From assembly GCF_004104075.1 (NCBI RefSeq), contig NZ_QOVK01000008.1, forward strand, positions 1 through 64,000: a DNA stretch of 64,000 nt, written 5' to 3'. Of the stretch, positions 35,318 to 44,924 are shown piece by piece. The notes beneath the pieces are model-generated. The model was given only the letters and a program-made list of their open reading frames with translations, was not told the DNA's origin and did no database searches. The stretch comes from Leeuwenhoekiella polynyae. GTDB lineage: Bacteria; Bacteroidota; Bacteroidia; Flavobacteriales; Flavobacteriaceae. The stretch's first letter is position 1, and each line of letters starts with the position of its first letter. The translations under genes were made by a program, and so were the position numbers.

Positions 35318-36391
35318 ATGAAACTCAAAAAACTGTTTCTTTATACGGGTGTCCTAATTCTACAAATAATTGCTTTAAAATTTACAGCCCGTTTTCCACA
35401 GTTTATTGAGACCTATTACAGCAATGGTTTATACCAGTATTCGTCAAAATTATTTCGGTATGTACTGGGCTGGATTCCATTTTCTTTTGGAGATGTGATG
35501 TATGCCGTGATCATAATTTATCTTATATTTTCAATCGTAAAACTCTTCAGAAATCGCTTTAAGAATGGAATCAAATTCCTAACGGAAGGACTTCTTTTTG
35601 CTAATATTATTTACTTCAGCTTTCACATACTTTGGGGATTAAACTATTACCGGCTTCCGCTGCATCAAGCTTTAAATATCGATAAAGAATATACTACTGA
35701 AGAATTGATAAGTCTCACCCAGAGACTCATAAAAAGATCTAATGCACTACATAAGGAGTTACAAGAAAACGACAGCCTTCCTGTCGATTTTCCGTACACT
35801 CTAAATGAAATTTTCAAAGAAACTCCTAATGGCTATGCAATTGTAGAAAACAATTTTCCGAAATTAGACTACGCACCCAAAAGCATTAAAAACTCTTTAT
35901 TTCGACTTCCGCTGAGTTATATGGGTTTCGGGGGCTATCTCAACCCCATTTCGCAAGAAGGTCAAGTAAACGGGCTGCTACCTGCTCATCGTTGGCCACT
36001 GGTAAGCTGTCATGAAGAGGCGCATCAACTGGGTTTCGCTAAGGAAAATGAAGCCAATTTTATTGCAGTAATGGCAACCACCAATAATCCCAATCCTTAC
36101 TTTCAATATTCAGGTTGTATTTTCGCTTTGCGCTATTGTCTCAATGATGTGTATGCCCGTAATCCTGACGCTGGCGAATTACTCACTAAAAATATTCGTC
36201 CTGGTATAATCGCAAACTACCGGCAATCCCGAGATTTTTGGATTGAATATCAAAACCCCTTAGAACCGCTTTTAGCTAAAGTTTATGGCGGTTACCTTAA
36301 AGCCAACAACCAACCTGCTGGTATGCAGAGCTACAGCTATGTTGTTGCATTACTTGTAAATTATTTTAAAGGAAATTCTCAAATTCTTTAA
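35318..36391 (+). CDS. DUF3810 membrane-anchored putative metallopeptidase
   Basis: This 357-residue protein has three N-terminal hydrophobic segments (about 5-22, 58-75 and 92-108). A soluble domain with CHEEAHQLGFAKENEANFIA follows, where H232-E-E-A-H236 is a zincin-like HExxH motif and a downstream Glu is a plausible third ligand. The family is called DUF3810 and is common in Bacteroidota. Peptidase activity has not been shown here. It starts 7 bp after the epimerase-like gene stop. Confidence 0.8.
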   Translation: MKLKKLFLYTGVLILQIIALKFTARFPQFIETYYSNGLYQYSSKLFRYVLGWIPFSFGDVMYAVIIIYLIFSIVKLFRNRFKNGIKFLTEGLLFANIIYFSFHILWGLNYYRLPLHQALNIDKEYTTEELISLTQRLIKRSNALHKELQENDSLPVDFPYTLNEIFKETPNGYAIVENNFPKLDYAPKSIKNSLFRLPLSYMGFGGYLNPISQEGQVNGLLPAHRWPLVSCHEEAHQLGFAKENEANFIAVMATTNNPNPYFQYSGCIFALRYCLNDVYARNPDAGELLTKNIRPGIIANYRQSRDFWIEYQNPLEPLLAKVYGGYLKANNQPAGMQSYSYVVALLVNYFKGNSQIL

Positions 36392-36481
36392 GCGTTAAAA
36401 ATATCTTAATTACACTTAAAAAGCCCTAAAGAAGCTAGCCATAACTTAATTTAGAAGAATTCTCTTAAATTAAGTTAAATT

Positions 36482-39457
36482 ATGAACAAAAAACTATTCT
36501 TGACCGGATGGTTAGTATTCATGTTCTGTCTGGTTTCAGCCCAAGAATATTTTCCGGTAAACGATGGGGTAAAAACCAGCAACACGAATTACACATTCTT
36601 TAAAAATGCAACGCTGCATCCTGCTCCGGGTGAAACTATTAAAGACGGAAGCCTCCTCATTAAAAATGGCAAAATAGTTTCGGTAGGAAAATCTGTAAAA
36701 GCTCCTCAAAATGCTGTTGTTATTGACCTGCAAGACAAACACATTTATCCTTCGTTCGTTGAAATGTATTCTACATTTGGAGTCGAAGTTCCTAAAAGAC
36801 AAGGAGGCGGTCGCAGTCCTCAGTACGAACCAACACGCGACGGCTATTACTGGAATGACCATATACGCGCTGAGACAAATGCATTAAACGATTTTGAATA
36901 TGACAGCAAAGCTGCTGAAGATTTATTAAAAGCGGGTTTTGGTGTAGTGAGTTCACATAAAGCAGATGGTCTTGCCCGAGGTAATGGTATTCTTGTAGCT
37001 TTAAATTCTGACGGAAATACTGCTGAGCGTTTGATAGATACGCGCTCTGCTCAGTTCTTTTCTTTTGATAAAAGTAATCTTTCACAACAATCGTATCCGG
37101 GTTCTATTATGGGCGCTACTGCACTCATAAGACAGGTATTTGTAGATGCAGATTGGTACGCAAAAGGGAATATAGATACTCGAGACCTTTCACTTGAAGC
37201 TTTAAATGCAAATATGGATTTACCGCAAATCTTTGTAGGTGATGGGCTGTATGACGATTTACGCATAGCCAGTCTTTCTAAAGAGACCGGAGTTTCATTT
37301 ATCATTGTGGGCGGCGGTGACGAGTATAAGCGTATTGACGAAGTTAAAGCTACGCAAGCTTCTTACATAATTCCTGTAAATTTTCAAGATGCATATGATG
37401 TTGAAGATCCGTACCAGGCTCACTATGTCAGTTTAAGCCAAATGCTGGAGTGGAATCAAGAACCTACCAATCCTGCCAAACTACAAGATGCCGGATTGAA
37501 GTTTGCGATTACAACAAATGATCTTAAGTCTCCAGATGAATTATTCCCAATGCTTCGTAAAGCCTTTAAATATGGTTTAAAAGAAGATACAGCATTAAAA
37601 GCTTTAACTACGATCCCGGCAGAATTACTTGGTAAATCTGATGTTTTAGGAACGTTAAAGCAAGGGGCTTGGGCAAACATCCTGATAACCTCAGGCAATA
37701 TTTTTGATGAAGAATCTATAGTTTACGAAAACTGGGTTCAAGGTTCTCAAAACGTCTTAAAAGATGCTTCAGTTATTGATATTGATGGGAGCTACACTTT
37801 GAATGTAAGCGGTAAATCCTATGAGATGACTCTCTCTAAATCTACCGATAAACCTTCGGTAACCGTGAAAAGTGGTGATACCAAACTAGGTTCAAAGATT
37901 AGTTATGCTGATGGATGGCTGAATGTTATGTTTACCGGTATTGATTCCAACACAAAAGGATACACGCGCATCATCACACAAGTAAGTGCGACCACTCCAT
38001 GGAGCGGGAAAGCAATTCTTCCTGACGGAAAAGAAACCACTTTTACTGCTACTAAAAAAGCTGATTCAGAAACTAAAGAAGAGAAAGATGAAGACGATAA
38101 TAAAGAAGAAACTTCTCCAGTAGTTATCCCCCTCACCTATCCTAATGTTGCTTACGGTTATGATAAAAAGCCAGAAGCACAAACTATTTTATTTAAAAAC
38201 GCAACAGTCTGGACAAACGAAGAAGCTGGAATTCTTGAAGAAACCGATGTTTTAGTTAAGAACGGAAAAATAGCTAAAGTTGGCAAAGATCTTAGTGCCG
38301 GTGGTGCTATGACCGTAGACGCAACAGGAAAGCATTTAACAAGCGGAATTATAGATGAGCATTCGCATATTGCTGCATTTTCAATTAACGAGTCGGGTCA
38401 AAACTCCTCAGCTGAAGTTCGCATGAAAGACGCTGTGAATCCAGATGATATAGATATCTACAGAGATCTTGCCGGTGGTGTAACAACCATTCAGTTACTT
38501 CACGGTTCTGCTAATCCAATAGGTGGTCAATCTGCAGTTATGAAACTCAAATGGGGTTCTAGTATTGACGAGATGGTTTTAGACGATGCCAAATTTATCA
38601 AATTTGCTTTAGGAGAAAATGTGAAGCAATCCAATTGGGGGAGCTACAGCAGATTCCCACAGACTCGTATGGGAGTGCAACAGATGTTTACAGATTATTT
38701 TCAGCGTGCCCGGGAATATCAAAATAAAAAGAACAGTGGCAAGCCTTTTCGCAAAGACTATGAGATGGAAACCTTATCTGAAATCTTAAATGCAGAACGC
38801 TTTATCACTTCGCATTCTTACGTGCAAAGTGAGATCAATATGTTGATGAAAGTTGCTGAAGATTTCGATTTTAGAATCAATACGTTTACGCACATTCTTG
38901 AAGGCTACAAACTAGCAGATAAAATGGCCGAACATGGCGTTGCCGGTTCCACCTTTAGCGACTGGTGGGCTTACAAATATGAAGTAAATGACGCAATACC
39001 GTACAACGCAGCAATTATGTGGAGTCAGGGAGTCTTAACAGGAATCAATAGTGACGATGCAGAAATGAGCCGTAGATTGAATCAGGAAGCTGCAAAAACA
39101 ATGAAATATGGTGGTGTCCCTGAAGAAGAAGCTTGGAAGTTTGTCACCTTAAATCCGGCAAAAATGCTACATATAGATGATCGTACCGGCAGTATTACAG
39201 AAGGAAAAGACGCCGATCTTGTACTTTGGTCAACCTACCCAATGTCTGTAAGTGCAGTTGCTGAAAAAACTTTAGTAGAAGGTGTTGTTTATTTTGATAT
39301 TGAAAAAGATAAAGAACTGAAGCAAGAAGTAGCTGAGAAAAAGAACAAATTGACCACAATGATGCTCGGTGCCAAAAATAAAGGTTTAAAAACGCAGCCT
39401 GCTAAAAAAGATGAAAAACAGCGTTTAGATTGTGACACATTAGAAACCTTAAACTAA
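36482..39457 (+). CDS. Secreted tandem amidohydrolase, 991 residues
   Basis: A signal peptide of about 20 residues is followed by two imidazolonepropionase/dihydropyrimidinase-like amidohydrolase domains. The first (about 40-430) has a metal-site region reading HIYPSFVEMYSTFG, where the usual HxH pair is absent. A linker with an acidic stretch (DSETKEEKDEDDNKEE) leads to the second domain. That domain has H627-S-H629, a His in THILEGYKLAD and an Asp in TGINSDDAE, so it could be catalytic. The next amidohydrolase gene starts 2 bp after the stop. The two products likely work together in the periplasm, substrate unknown. Confidence 0.85.
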   Translation: MNKKLFLTGWLVFMFCLVSAQEYFPVNDGVKTSNTNYTFFKNATLHPAPGETIKDGSLLIKNGKIVSVGKSVKAPQNAVVIDLQDKHIYPSFVEMYSTFGVEVPKRQGGGRSPQYEPTRDGYYWNDHIRAETNALNDFEYDSKAAEDLLKAGFGVVSSHKADGLARGNGILVALNSDGNTAERLIDTRSAQFFSFDKSNLSQQSYPGSIMGATALIRQVFVDADWYAKGNIDTRDLSLEALNANMDLPQIFVGDGLYDDLRIASLSKETGVSFIIVGGGDEYKRIDEVKATQASYIIPVNFQDAYDVEDPYQAHYVSLSQMLEWNQEPTNPAKLQDAGLKFAITTNDLKSPDELFPMLRKAFKYGLKEDTALKALTTIPAELLGKSDVLGTLKQGAWANILITSGNIFDEESIVYENWVQGSQNVLKDASVIDIDGSYTLNVSGKSYEMTLSKSTDKPSVTVKSGDTKLGSKISYADGWLNVMFTGIDSNTKGYTRIITQVSATTPWSGKAILPDGKETTFTATKKADSETKEEKDEDDNKEETSPVVIPLTYPNVAYGYDKKPEAQTILFKNATVWTNEEAGILEETDVLVKNGKIAKVGKDLSAGGAMTVDATGKHLTSGIIDEHSHIAAFSINESGQNSSAEVRMKDAVNPDDIDIYRDLAGGVTTIQLLHGSANPIGGQSAVMKLKWGSSIDEMVLDDAKFIKFALGENVKQSNWGSYSRFPQTRMGVQQMFTDYFQRAREYQNKKNSGKPFRKDYEMETLSEILNAERFITSHSYVQSEINMLMKVAEDFDFRINTFTHILEGYKLADKMAEHGVAGSTFSDWWAYKYEVNDAIPYNAAIMWSQGVLTGINSDDAEMSRRLNQEAAKTMKYGGVPEEEAWKFVTLNPAKMLHIDDRTGSITEGKDADLVLWSTYPMSVSAVAEKTLVEGVVYFDIEKDKELKQEVAEKKNKLTTMMLGAKNKGLKTQPAKKDEKQRLDCDTLETLN

Positions 39458-39459
39458 TC

Positions 39460-40758
39460 ATGAAAACAATTAAAAAACTATATATACTCCTGTTATTTGC
39501 AGCTTTTAGCCTGCAAGCTCAGCAAACACCGGCTCCTAAACAAAGTGGAGACATCACTCTAACCGGAGGTATCGCTCACATTGGTAATGGTGAAGTGATA
39601 CAAAACAGTCTTATTTTTATCACCGATGGAAAGATTACAGGCGTTTATGATGCTACTAGGACTAAACGCCCCTTAAAAGGCGAGATTATAAAAATTGATG
39701 GACAACATGTATATCCTGGATTTATAGCTCCTGACACAACCTTAGGGCTTGTTGAAATCTCTGCGGTACGTGCTACTGAAGATCAGGATGAGATTGGTGA
39801 GTACAATCCACATATTGAAGCTATTGTTGCTTATAATGCTGAATCTAAGGTGGTTGAAAGCATGAGGCCCAACGGGGTGCTTATCGCACAAGCTGTGCCG
39901 CAGGGCGGAACTATTTCTGGCGAGTCTTCTGTTGTACAGCTAGATGCCTGGAATTGGGAAGACGCTGCAGTAAAAAGAGGTGATGGCATTCATCTCAACT
40001 GGCCAAACAGTTACAAACGCGGTCGCTGGTGGCTAGGGGAAGATGCTGGCTATAGCCCTAACAAAGATTATGCTTCTGATATCACCCAATTGAAAGATTT
40101 TATGGTGCAGTCCCGTGCATACGAATCTGGCGACTCATCTATCAAAAACCTGCCATTTGCAGCTATGCAAGATGTTTTAGACGGAACACAAAACCTTTAC
40201 ATACACGTCGATTCTGAAAAAGAAATCTTAGATGTATTGAAATTCAAAAAGGAAATGAATTTAGATAAAATGGTTGTAGTAGGTGCCTACCGCGCTTATA
40301 AAGTTGCTGATCAAATTGCAAAAGCTGATGTACCTGTTATTCTTGCACGTGTGCACAGCCTTCCGGAAGCTGAAGACGATGACTATGACATTTCATTTAA
40401 AATGGCTAAGACGTTAGTTGATGCTGGTGTTACAGTCGCTTTAGGAAATAGCGGTGAATACTGGCAATCCCGTAATATTCCGTTTTATGCCGGGCAAACT
40501 ACTGCACACGGTCTTAGTTTTGAAGATGCCTTGCAACTTATCACAAAGAACGCTGCTACCATATTAGGAGTTGGAGACAAACTAGGAACGCTAGAAGCTG
40601 GTAAAGACGCTACTCTTTTTGTAAGCACCGGAAACGCATTGGAAATGATGGGAAACAATATCACCCATGCTTTTATAAACGGAAGAAGCATCAGTCTTGA
40701 ATCGCATCAAACTGAGCTTTGGAGACGCTATATGGAAAAATACGAAAGAACAGAATAG
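39460..40758 (+). CDS. Secreted amidohydrolase-like protein, metal site incomplete
   Basis: The 432-residue protein has a signal peptide (cleaved after SLQAQ). Its amidohydrolase fold resembles the first half of the upstream 991-residue gene. At the position of the first metal-ligand pair it reads HVYPGFIAPDTTLG, without HxH. The C-terminal part has GNSGEYWQSRNIPFYAG and ITKNAATILGVGDKLGTLEAGKDA, as in the family. Loss of ligands suggests a structural or partner role rather than catalysis. It is in an operon with the upstream gene and followed by a terminator. Confidence 0.85.
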   Translation: MKTIKKLYILLLFAAFSLQAQQTPAPKQSGDITLTGGIAHIGNGEVIQNSLIFITDGKITGVYDATRTKRPLKGEIIKIDGQHVYPGFIAPDTTLGLVEISAVRATEDQDEIGEYNPHIEAIVAYNAESKVVESMRPNGVLIAQAVPQGGTISGESSVVQLDAWNWEDAAVKRGDGIHLNWPNSYKRGRWWLGEDAGYSPNKDYASDITQLKDFMVQSRAYESGDSSIKNLPFAAMQDVLDGTQNLYIHVDSEKEILDVLKFKKEMNLDKMVVVGAYRAYKVADQIAKADVPVILARVHSLPEAEDDDYDISFKMAKTLVDAGVTVALGNSGEYWQSRNIPFYAGQTTAHGLSFEDALQLITKNAATILGVGDKLGTLEAGKDATLFVSTGNALEMMGNNITHAFINGRSISLESHQTELWRRYMEKYERTE

Positions 40759-40784
40759 ATTCTTTTAAAACTAAGAGCATAAAA

Positions 40785-40815
40785 AAAGTCCGATTCAATT
40801 TCTGAATCGGACTTT
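40785..40815. terminator. Bidirectional terminator
   Basis: AAAGTCCGATTCA...TGAATCGGACTTT lies between the convergent amidohydrolase and TPR genes, with A and T runs on the flanks. Confidence 0.9.
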
Positions 40816-40840
40816 CTATTTATAAGCTATTTGCTAAACT

Positions 40841-42106
40841 TTAGCCTTGCATAGCATCTAGTTTAGTTTTATAGGCTTTAGCCTCTTCATCGTTACCTAA
40901 CTGAATGTGGATGTTATATAAAGTACGTACAGCTTCGATATTTGGAGTTTCACCAGAAGTTGCTTTTTCTAAATAAGGAATAGCATCTTTATAAAGCTGC
41001 AAACGCTTATCTTTAAGTTCTTCGTACTTCTTATTATCTGCTTTAGTGTTCCCTAAAGAGTTCATTTGCTCAATAATCTCTTTATCCTGACCTAACATTA
41101 ATGCAGCTATGTTTAAATTAGCACCTGCGTAGTTAGGATCAATTTCTAAAGCTTTCTTATAGTACCCCAATGCTTTTTCAGCGTTTCCTGCATTAGCAGC
41201 CCCAACACCTAAATTAAAATATAAACCAGGGTTATTAGGATCTTTAGCAATCACCTTGTTCATAGCAGCCTCATACTCGTCAGTCATCCCCATTTTTAGA
41301 TATACATCTGCAGCTGATCTTAAGAGAGCATCGTCATCTGGATTCTCTGATAAAGCATCTTGAATTGCAGTTAAAGCTTTCTCATCCTCACCTTCCTGAA
41401 CATAAATTAAAGCAATGTTCTTAGCAATCTCACCAGAACGAGACTCAGTAACTTCAGTTTTAGGATCTTCATGGGTGCCAGATTTTACGAATAAATCTCT
41501 TTGTTGTTCAGAAGGGAAACTCTCTACTTCACCACTCTCTTTATTCTTAGCAGTGTATTTAGTCTCAATACCTGTATAGCCCAAGTCTTTTAATTGACCG
41601 TAATAGTCTAATGCCGTATCAAAGTTCTGACCGTTGACCGCATTAGAAGCAGCAAAATAAAGATAAGAAGTGTCTTTAGGCGTTAGCGTATAAAGCGTAT
41701 ACAATTTAGTAGCTGCTTCATCATATTTCTGAGCATTTTGATCGTCTACAGCAGATGAAATAACGGCATTCATAGCAGTTTGTTTATACGTTGTAGCATC
41801 ATCTCCATACTTATCTCCGTCATTAAATTCGCTAACCTTAGTAAAAGCTTCCATAGCCTTTAAAAGATCTTCTGCGTTCTTATTATCTTCTCCGCCTAAA
41901 TATGCTCTACCTTTTACGAAGTAGTAATATTCTTTTTCCTTTTCATCCATTTGGCCCATCATACTTTCAAGACCATTAATTTCAGTTTGTGCCTCAGCAT
42001 AACTACCAGACTCAACTGTTTTTTCGGCAGATTTTATCTCTCTCTTCTGCGCAAAAGTAACAGCGCTAAACGATAGTGCCGCCAGCAATAAAGATTTAGT
42101 TTTCAT
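40841..42106 (-). CDS. Secreted TPR-repeat protein
   Basis: This 421-residue protein has a signal peptide (MKTKSLLLAALSFSAVTFAQ). Tetratricopeptide repeats are clearest in its middle and C-terminal part, for example DEKALTAIQDALSENPDDDALL and NAEKALGYYKKALEIDPNYAGA. It probably acts as an envelope scaffold. Gene order, upstream gyrA then this gene on the same strand with 28 bp between, is plausible as an operon. The partner is unknown. Confidence 0.88.
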   Translation of the reverse strand: MKTKSLLLAALSFSAVTFAQKREIKSAEKTVESGSYAEAQTEINGLESMMGQMDEKEKEYYYFVKGRAYLGGEDNKNAEDLLKAMEAFTKVSEFNDGDKYGDDATTYKQTAMNAVISSAVDDQNAQKYDEAATKLYTLYTLTPKDTSYLYFAASNAVNGQNFDTALDYYGQLKDLGYTGIETKYTAKNKESGEVESFPSEQQRDLFVKSGTHEDPKTEVTESRSGEIAKNIALIYVQEGEDEKALTAIQDALSENPDDDALLRSAADVYLKMGMTDEYEAAMNKVIAKDPNNPGLYFNLGVGAANAGNAEKALGYYKKALEIDPNYAGANLNIAALMLGQDKEIIEQMNSLGNTKADNKKYEELKDKRLQLYKDAIPYLEKATSGETPNIEAVRTLYNIHIQLGNDEEAKAYKTKLDAMQG

Positions 42107-42134
42107 TATTTGTTAAATTTATATTCGACTTTAA

Positions 42135-44675
42135 TTATTCTTCCTCGTCAGAAGAAGGTTTTTCAATACTTGGATTTTCCGTATTCTCGGCATCTTTTAC
42201 AATTACTTCTCCGTCTTCATCAACTTCGATATCATCTTCGTCTTTCTTGACTTTAGTAACTGCTGCAATGGTATCTCCATTCTTAAGATTAATCAAGCGA
42301 ACACCCTGTGTTGCACGCCCCATAACTCTCAATTCTGAGACAGCCATTCTTATTGCGATACCAGATTTATTAATAATCATCAGATCATCTTCATCAGTCA
42401 CATTATTAATCGCGACTAGATTTCCGGTTTTTTCGGTAATAGAAATTGTTTTAACTCCTTTACCTCCACGGTTGGTAACTCTATAATCTTCAACAAGAGA
42501 ACGCTTACCATAACCGTTTTCTGAAACAACAAGAACATTAGACTCTGAATCGTTCACAGCCACCATTCCTATTACTTCGTCATTATCATCTGCAAGAGTT
42601 ATGCCACGCACACCAGATGCGTTTCTACCCATAGGTCTGGTCTTCTCTTCTTCAAAGCGAATAGCCTTACCAGACTTGACTGCTAGCATCACCTGGCTGT
42701 CTCCAGTTGTAAGTTTAGCTGCAAGTAATTCATCACCCTCTTTGATGGTTATCGCATTAATACCATTTGTACGCGGTCTTGAATATTGCTCCAGAGAAGT
42801 TTTCTTAACCTGTCCTTTTTTAGTTGCCATAATGACATAACGACTGTTGATATACTCCTCATCTTTCAAGTCATTTGTACAAATAAATGCTTTTACCTTA
42901 TCATCTGGCTCAATATTAATAAGGTTTTGAATCGCTCTACCTTTTGAAGTTTTGCTTCCTTCTGGAATTTCAAATACACGAATCCAGAAACATTTTCCTT
43001 TTTGAGTAAAGAAAATAAGATATTGATGGTTTGTGCCTACAAAGAGGTGTTCTAAGAAATCTTCATTACGTGTTGTTGATCCCTTTTGACCTACACCGCC
43101 TCTATTCTGAGTTTTATACTCCATTAATGAAGTACGCTTAACATAGCCTGCGTGTGAAATAGTAAGAACAACCTTCTCATCAGGAATCAAGTCTGTAATA
43201 CTCACATCTCCACCAGCAACATCTATATTGGTACGGCGCTCATCACCATATTTAGCTTTGATTTCTTCTAATTCATCCTGAATGATTTCCATTCTACGCT
43301 CTTTACGCGCTAAAATATCTTTAAGATCTTCTATAAGCTTAATAATATCATCATATTCATCACGCAACTTATCTTGCTCTAGACCAGTAAGTTGTCGCAA
43401 ACGCATTTCAACAATAGCACGAGCTTGGATCTCGCTCAACTCAAAACGCTCAATTAATTTATTACGAGCTTCTTCAGCATTACTACTTGCTCGTATTAAT
43501 GCAATTACCTCGTCTATATTATCTGAGGCAATAATAAGACCTTCTAATATGTGAGCACGATCTTCAGCTTTCTTCAACTCAAACTCTGTACGTCTTACAA
43601 CAACCTCATGGCGGTGCTCAACAAAATGATGAATCATATCTTTAAGATTCAACATCTGTGGACGCCCTTTAACAAGAGCTATATTATTTACACTAAATGA
43701 AGATTGTAGCGAGGTATACTTATAAAGAGTATTAAGTACAATATTAGGAATTGCATCACGCTTAAGAACGTAAACGATGCGCATACCGTTACGGTCAGAT
43801 TCATCACGTATAGAAGCTATACCTTCTATTTTCTTATCGTTTACAAGATCTGCAGTCTTCTTAATCATATCAGCTTTATTCACCTGATATGGAATCTCGC
43901 TTACAATGATACATTCCCTTCCTTTGACCTCTTCGATAATCGCTTTAGCTCTGAGTACGACACGACCACGACCCGTCTTAAATGCCTCACGTACACCATC
44001 GTACCCGTAAATAGTTCCGCCGGTAGGAAAGTCTGGAGCAGTAACATGCTGCATCAGTTCGTCTATTTCGATATCGTTATTTTCGATATATGCGGTAATA
44101 CCGTTTATAACTTCAGTAAGGTTATGAGGTGGCATATTTGTAGCCATCCCCACTGCAATACCAGATGCACCATTTACTAAAAGTCCGGGTATCCTTGTAG
44201 GTAATACAGTAGGTTCTTTTAAAGTATCATCAAAGTTGAGCGTATGATCTACAGTGTCTTTATCAATATCCGCAAGCATTTCTTCAGAAATCTTACGCAT
44301 ACGCGCTTCAGTGTATCGCATAGCTGCCGGGCTGTCACCATCTACAGAACCAAAGTTTCCTTGACCATCTACAAGCATATAGCGTAAACTCCATTCCTGA
44401 GCCATACGTACCATAGTGTCATATACAGAAGTATCCCCGTGTGGGTGATACTTACCCAATACTTCCCCTACGATTCTTGCTGACTTTTTATGAGCAGTAT
44501 TCGAACGAACACCTAATTCGTGCATTCCAAACAAAACACGTCTGTGTACAGGTTTTAAACCGTCACGAACATCTGGTAGCGCACGTGACACGATGACCGA
44601 CATTGAATAATCAATGTAGGCTGATTTCATTTCATCTTCAATGTTGATAGGAATTAACTTCTCTCCTTCAGCCAT
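42135..44675 (-). CDS. gyrA: DNA gyrase subunit A
   Basis: The subunit cuts and rejoins DNA in negative supercoiling. The active-site tyrosine is in AMRYTEARM (about residue 120). The QRDR reads [11 protein letters not shown], so Thr occupies the E. coli Ser83 position while Asp87 is kept. C-terminal beta-pinwheel repeats include [22 protein letters not shown], a GyrA-box-like segment that favours gyrase over ParC. The C-terminus is acidic ([12 protein letters not shown]). The 846 residues are standard. The TPR gene follows. Confidence 0.97.
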   Translation of the reverse strand: MAEGEKLIPINIEDEMKSAYIDYSMSVIVSRALPDVRDGLKPVHRRVLFGMHELGVRSNTAHKKSARIVGEVLGKYHPHGDTSVYDTMVRMAQEWSLRYMLVDGQGNFGSVDGDSPAAMRYTEARMRKISEEMLADIDKDTVDHTLNFDDTLKEPTVLPTRIPGLLVNGASGIAVGMATNMPPHNLTEVINGITAYIENNDIEIDELMQHVTAPDFPTGGTIYGYDGVREAFKTGRGRVVLRAKAIIEEVKGRECIIVSEIPYQVNKADMIKKTADLVNDKKIEGIASIRDESDRNGMRIVYVLKRDAIPNIVLNTLYKYTSLQSSFSVNNIALVKGRPQMLNLKDMIHHFVEHRHEVVVRRTEFELKKAEDRAHILEGLIIASDNIDEVIALIRASSNAEEARNKLIERFELSEIQARAIVEMRLRQLTGLEQDKLRDEYDDIIKLIEDLKDILARKERRMEIIQDELEEIKAKYGDERRTNIDVAGGDVSITDLIPDEKVVLTISHAGYVKRTSLMEYKTQNRGGVGQKGSTTRNEDFLEHLFVGTNHQYLIFFTQKGKCFWIRVFEIPEGSKTSKGRAIQNLINIEPDDKVKAFICTNDLKDEEYINSRYVIMATKKGQVKKTSLEQYSRPRTNGINAITIKEGDELLAAKLTTGDSQVMLAVKSGKAIRFEEEKTRPMGRNASGVRGITLADDNDEVIGMVAVNDSESNVLVVSENGYGKRSLVEDYRVTNRGGKGVKTISITEKTGNLVAINNVTDEDDLMIINKSGIAIRMAVSELRVMGRATQGVRLINLKNGDTIAAVTKVKKDEDDIEVDEDGEVIVKDAENTENPSIEKPSSDEEE

Positions 44676-44924
44676 ATGTATTTATCTTTAAATAATTGGT
44701 TTAAACAGTAAGGGGCAATATACGTTTTTCTCGTGTGTTTTCGGTATTTCACCTCTAGCCACATACCGCTTTTTATTAACAAAAATTAATTTTGGTTTTT
44801 AATAAGTATGCTTAACTTCCATTGTGGCTTTGAAAGTAATTTTGTCAATTTACTTACAAAGTTATGAACGGAACGGTTTTTGAATTATTCTATTTAAAAA
44901 TCTAAGAAAAAGATTGGAGCGTTT

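Noticed and set aside
44300-44450. Quinolone-resistance mutation in gyrA
   Set aside because: Thr at the Ser83 position can be a natural variant in this group, and Asp87 is intact; no susceptibility claim is justified.
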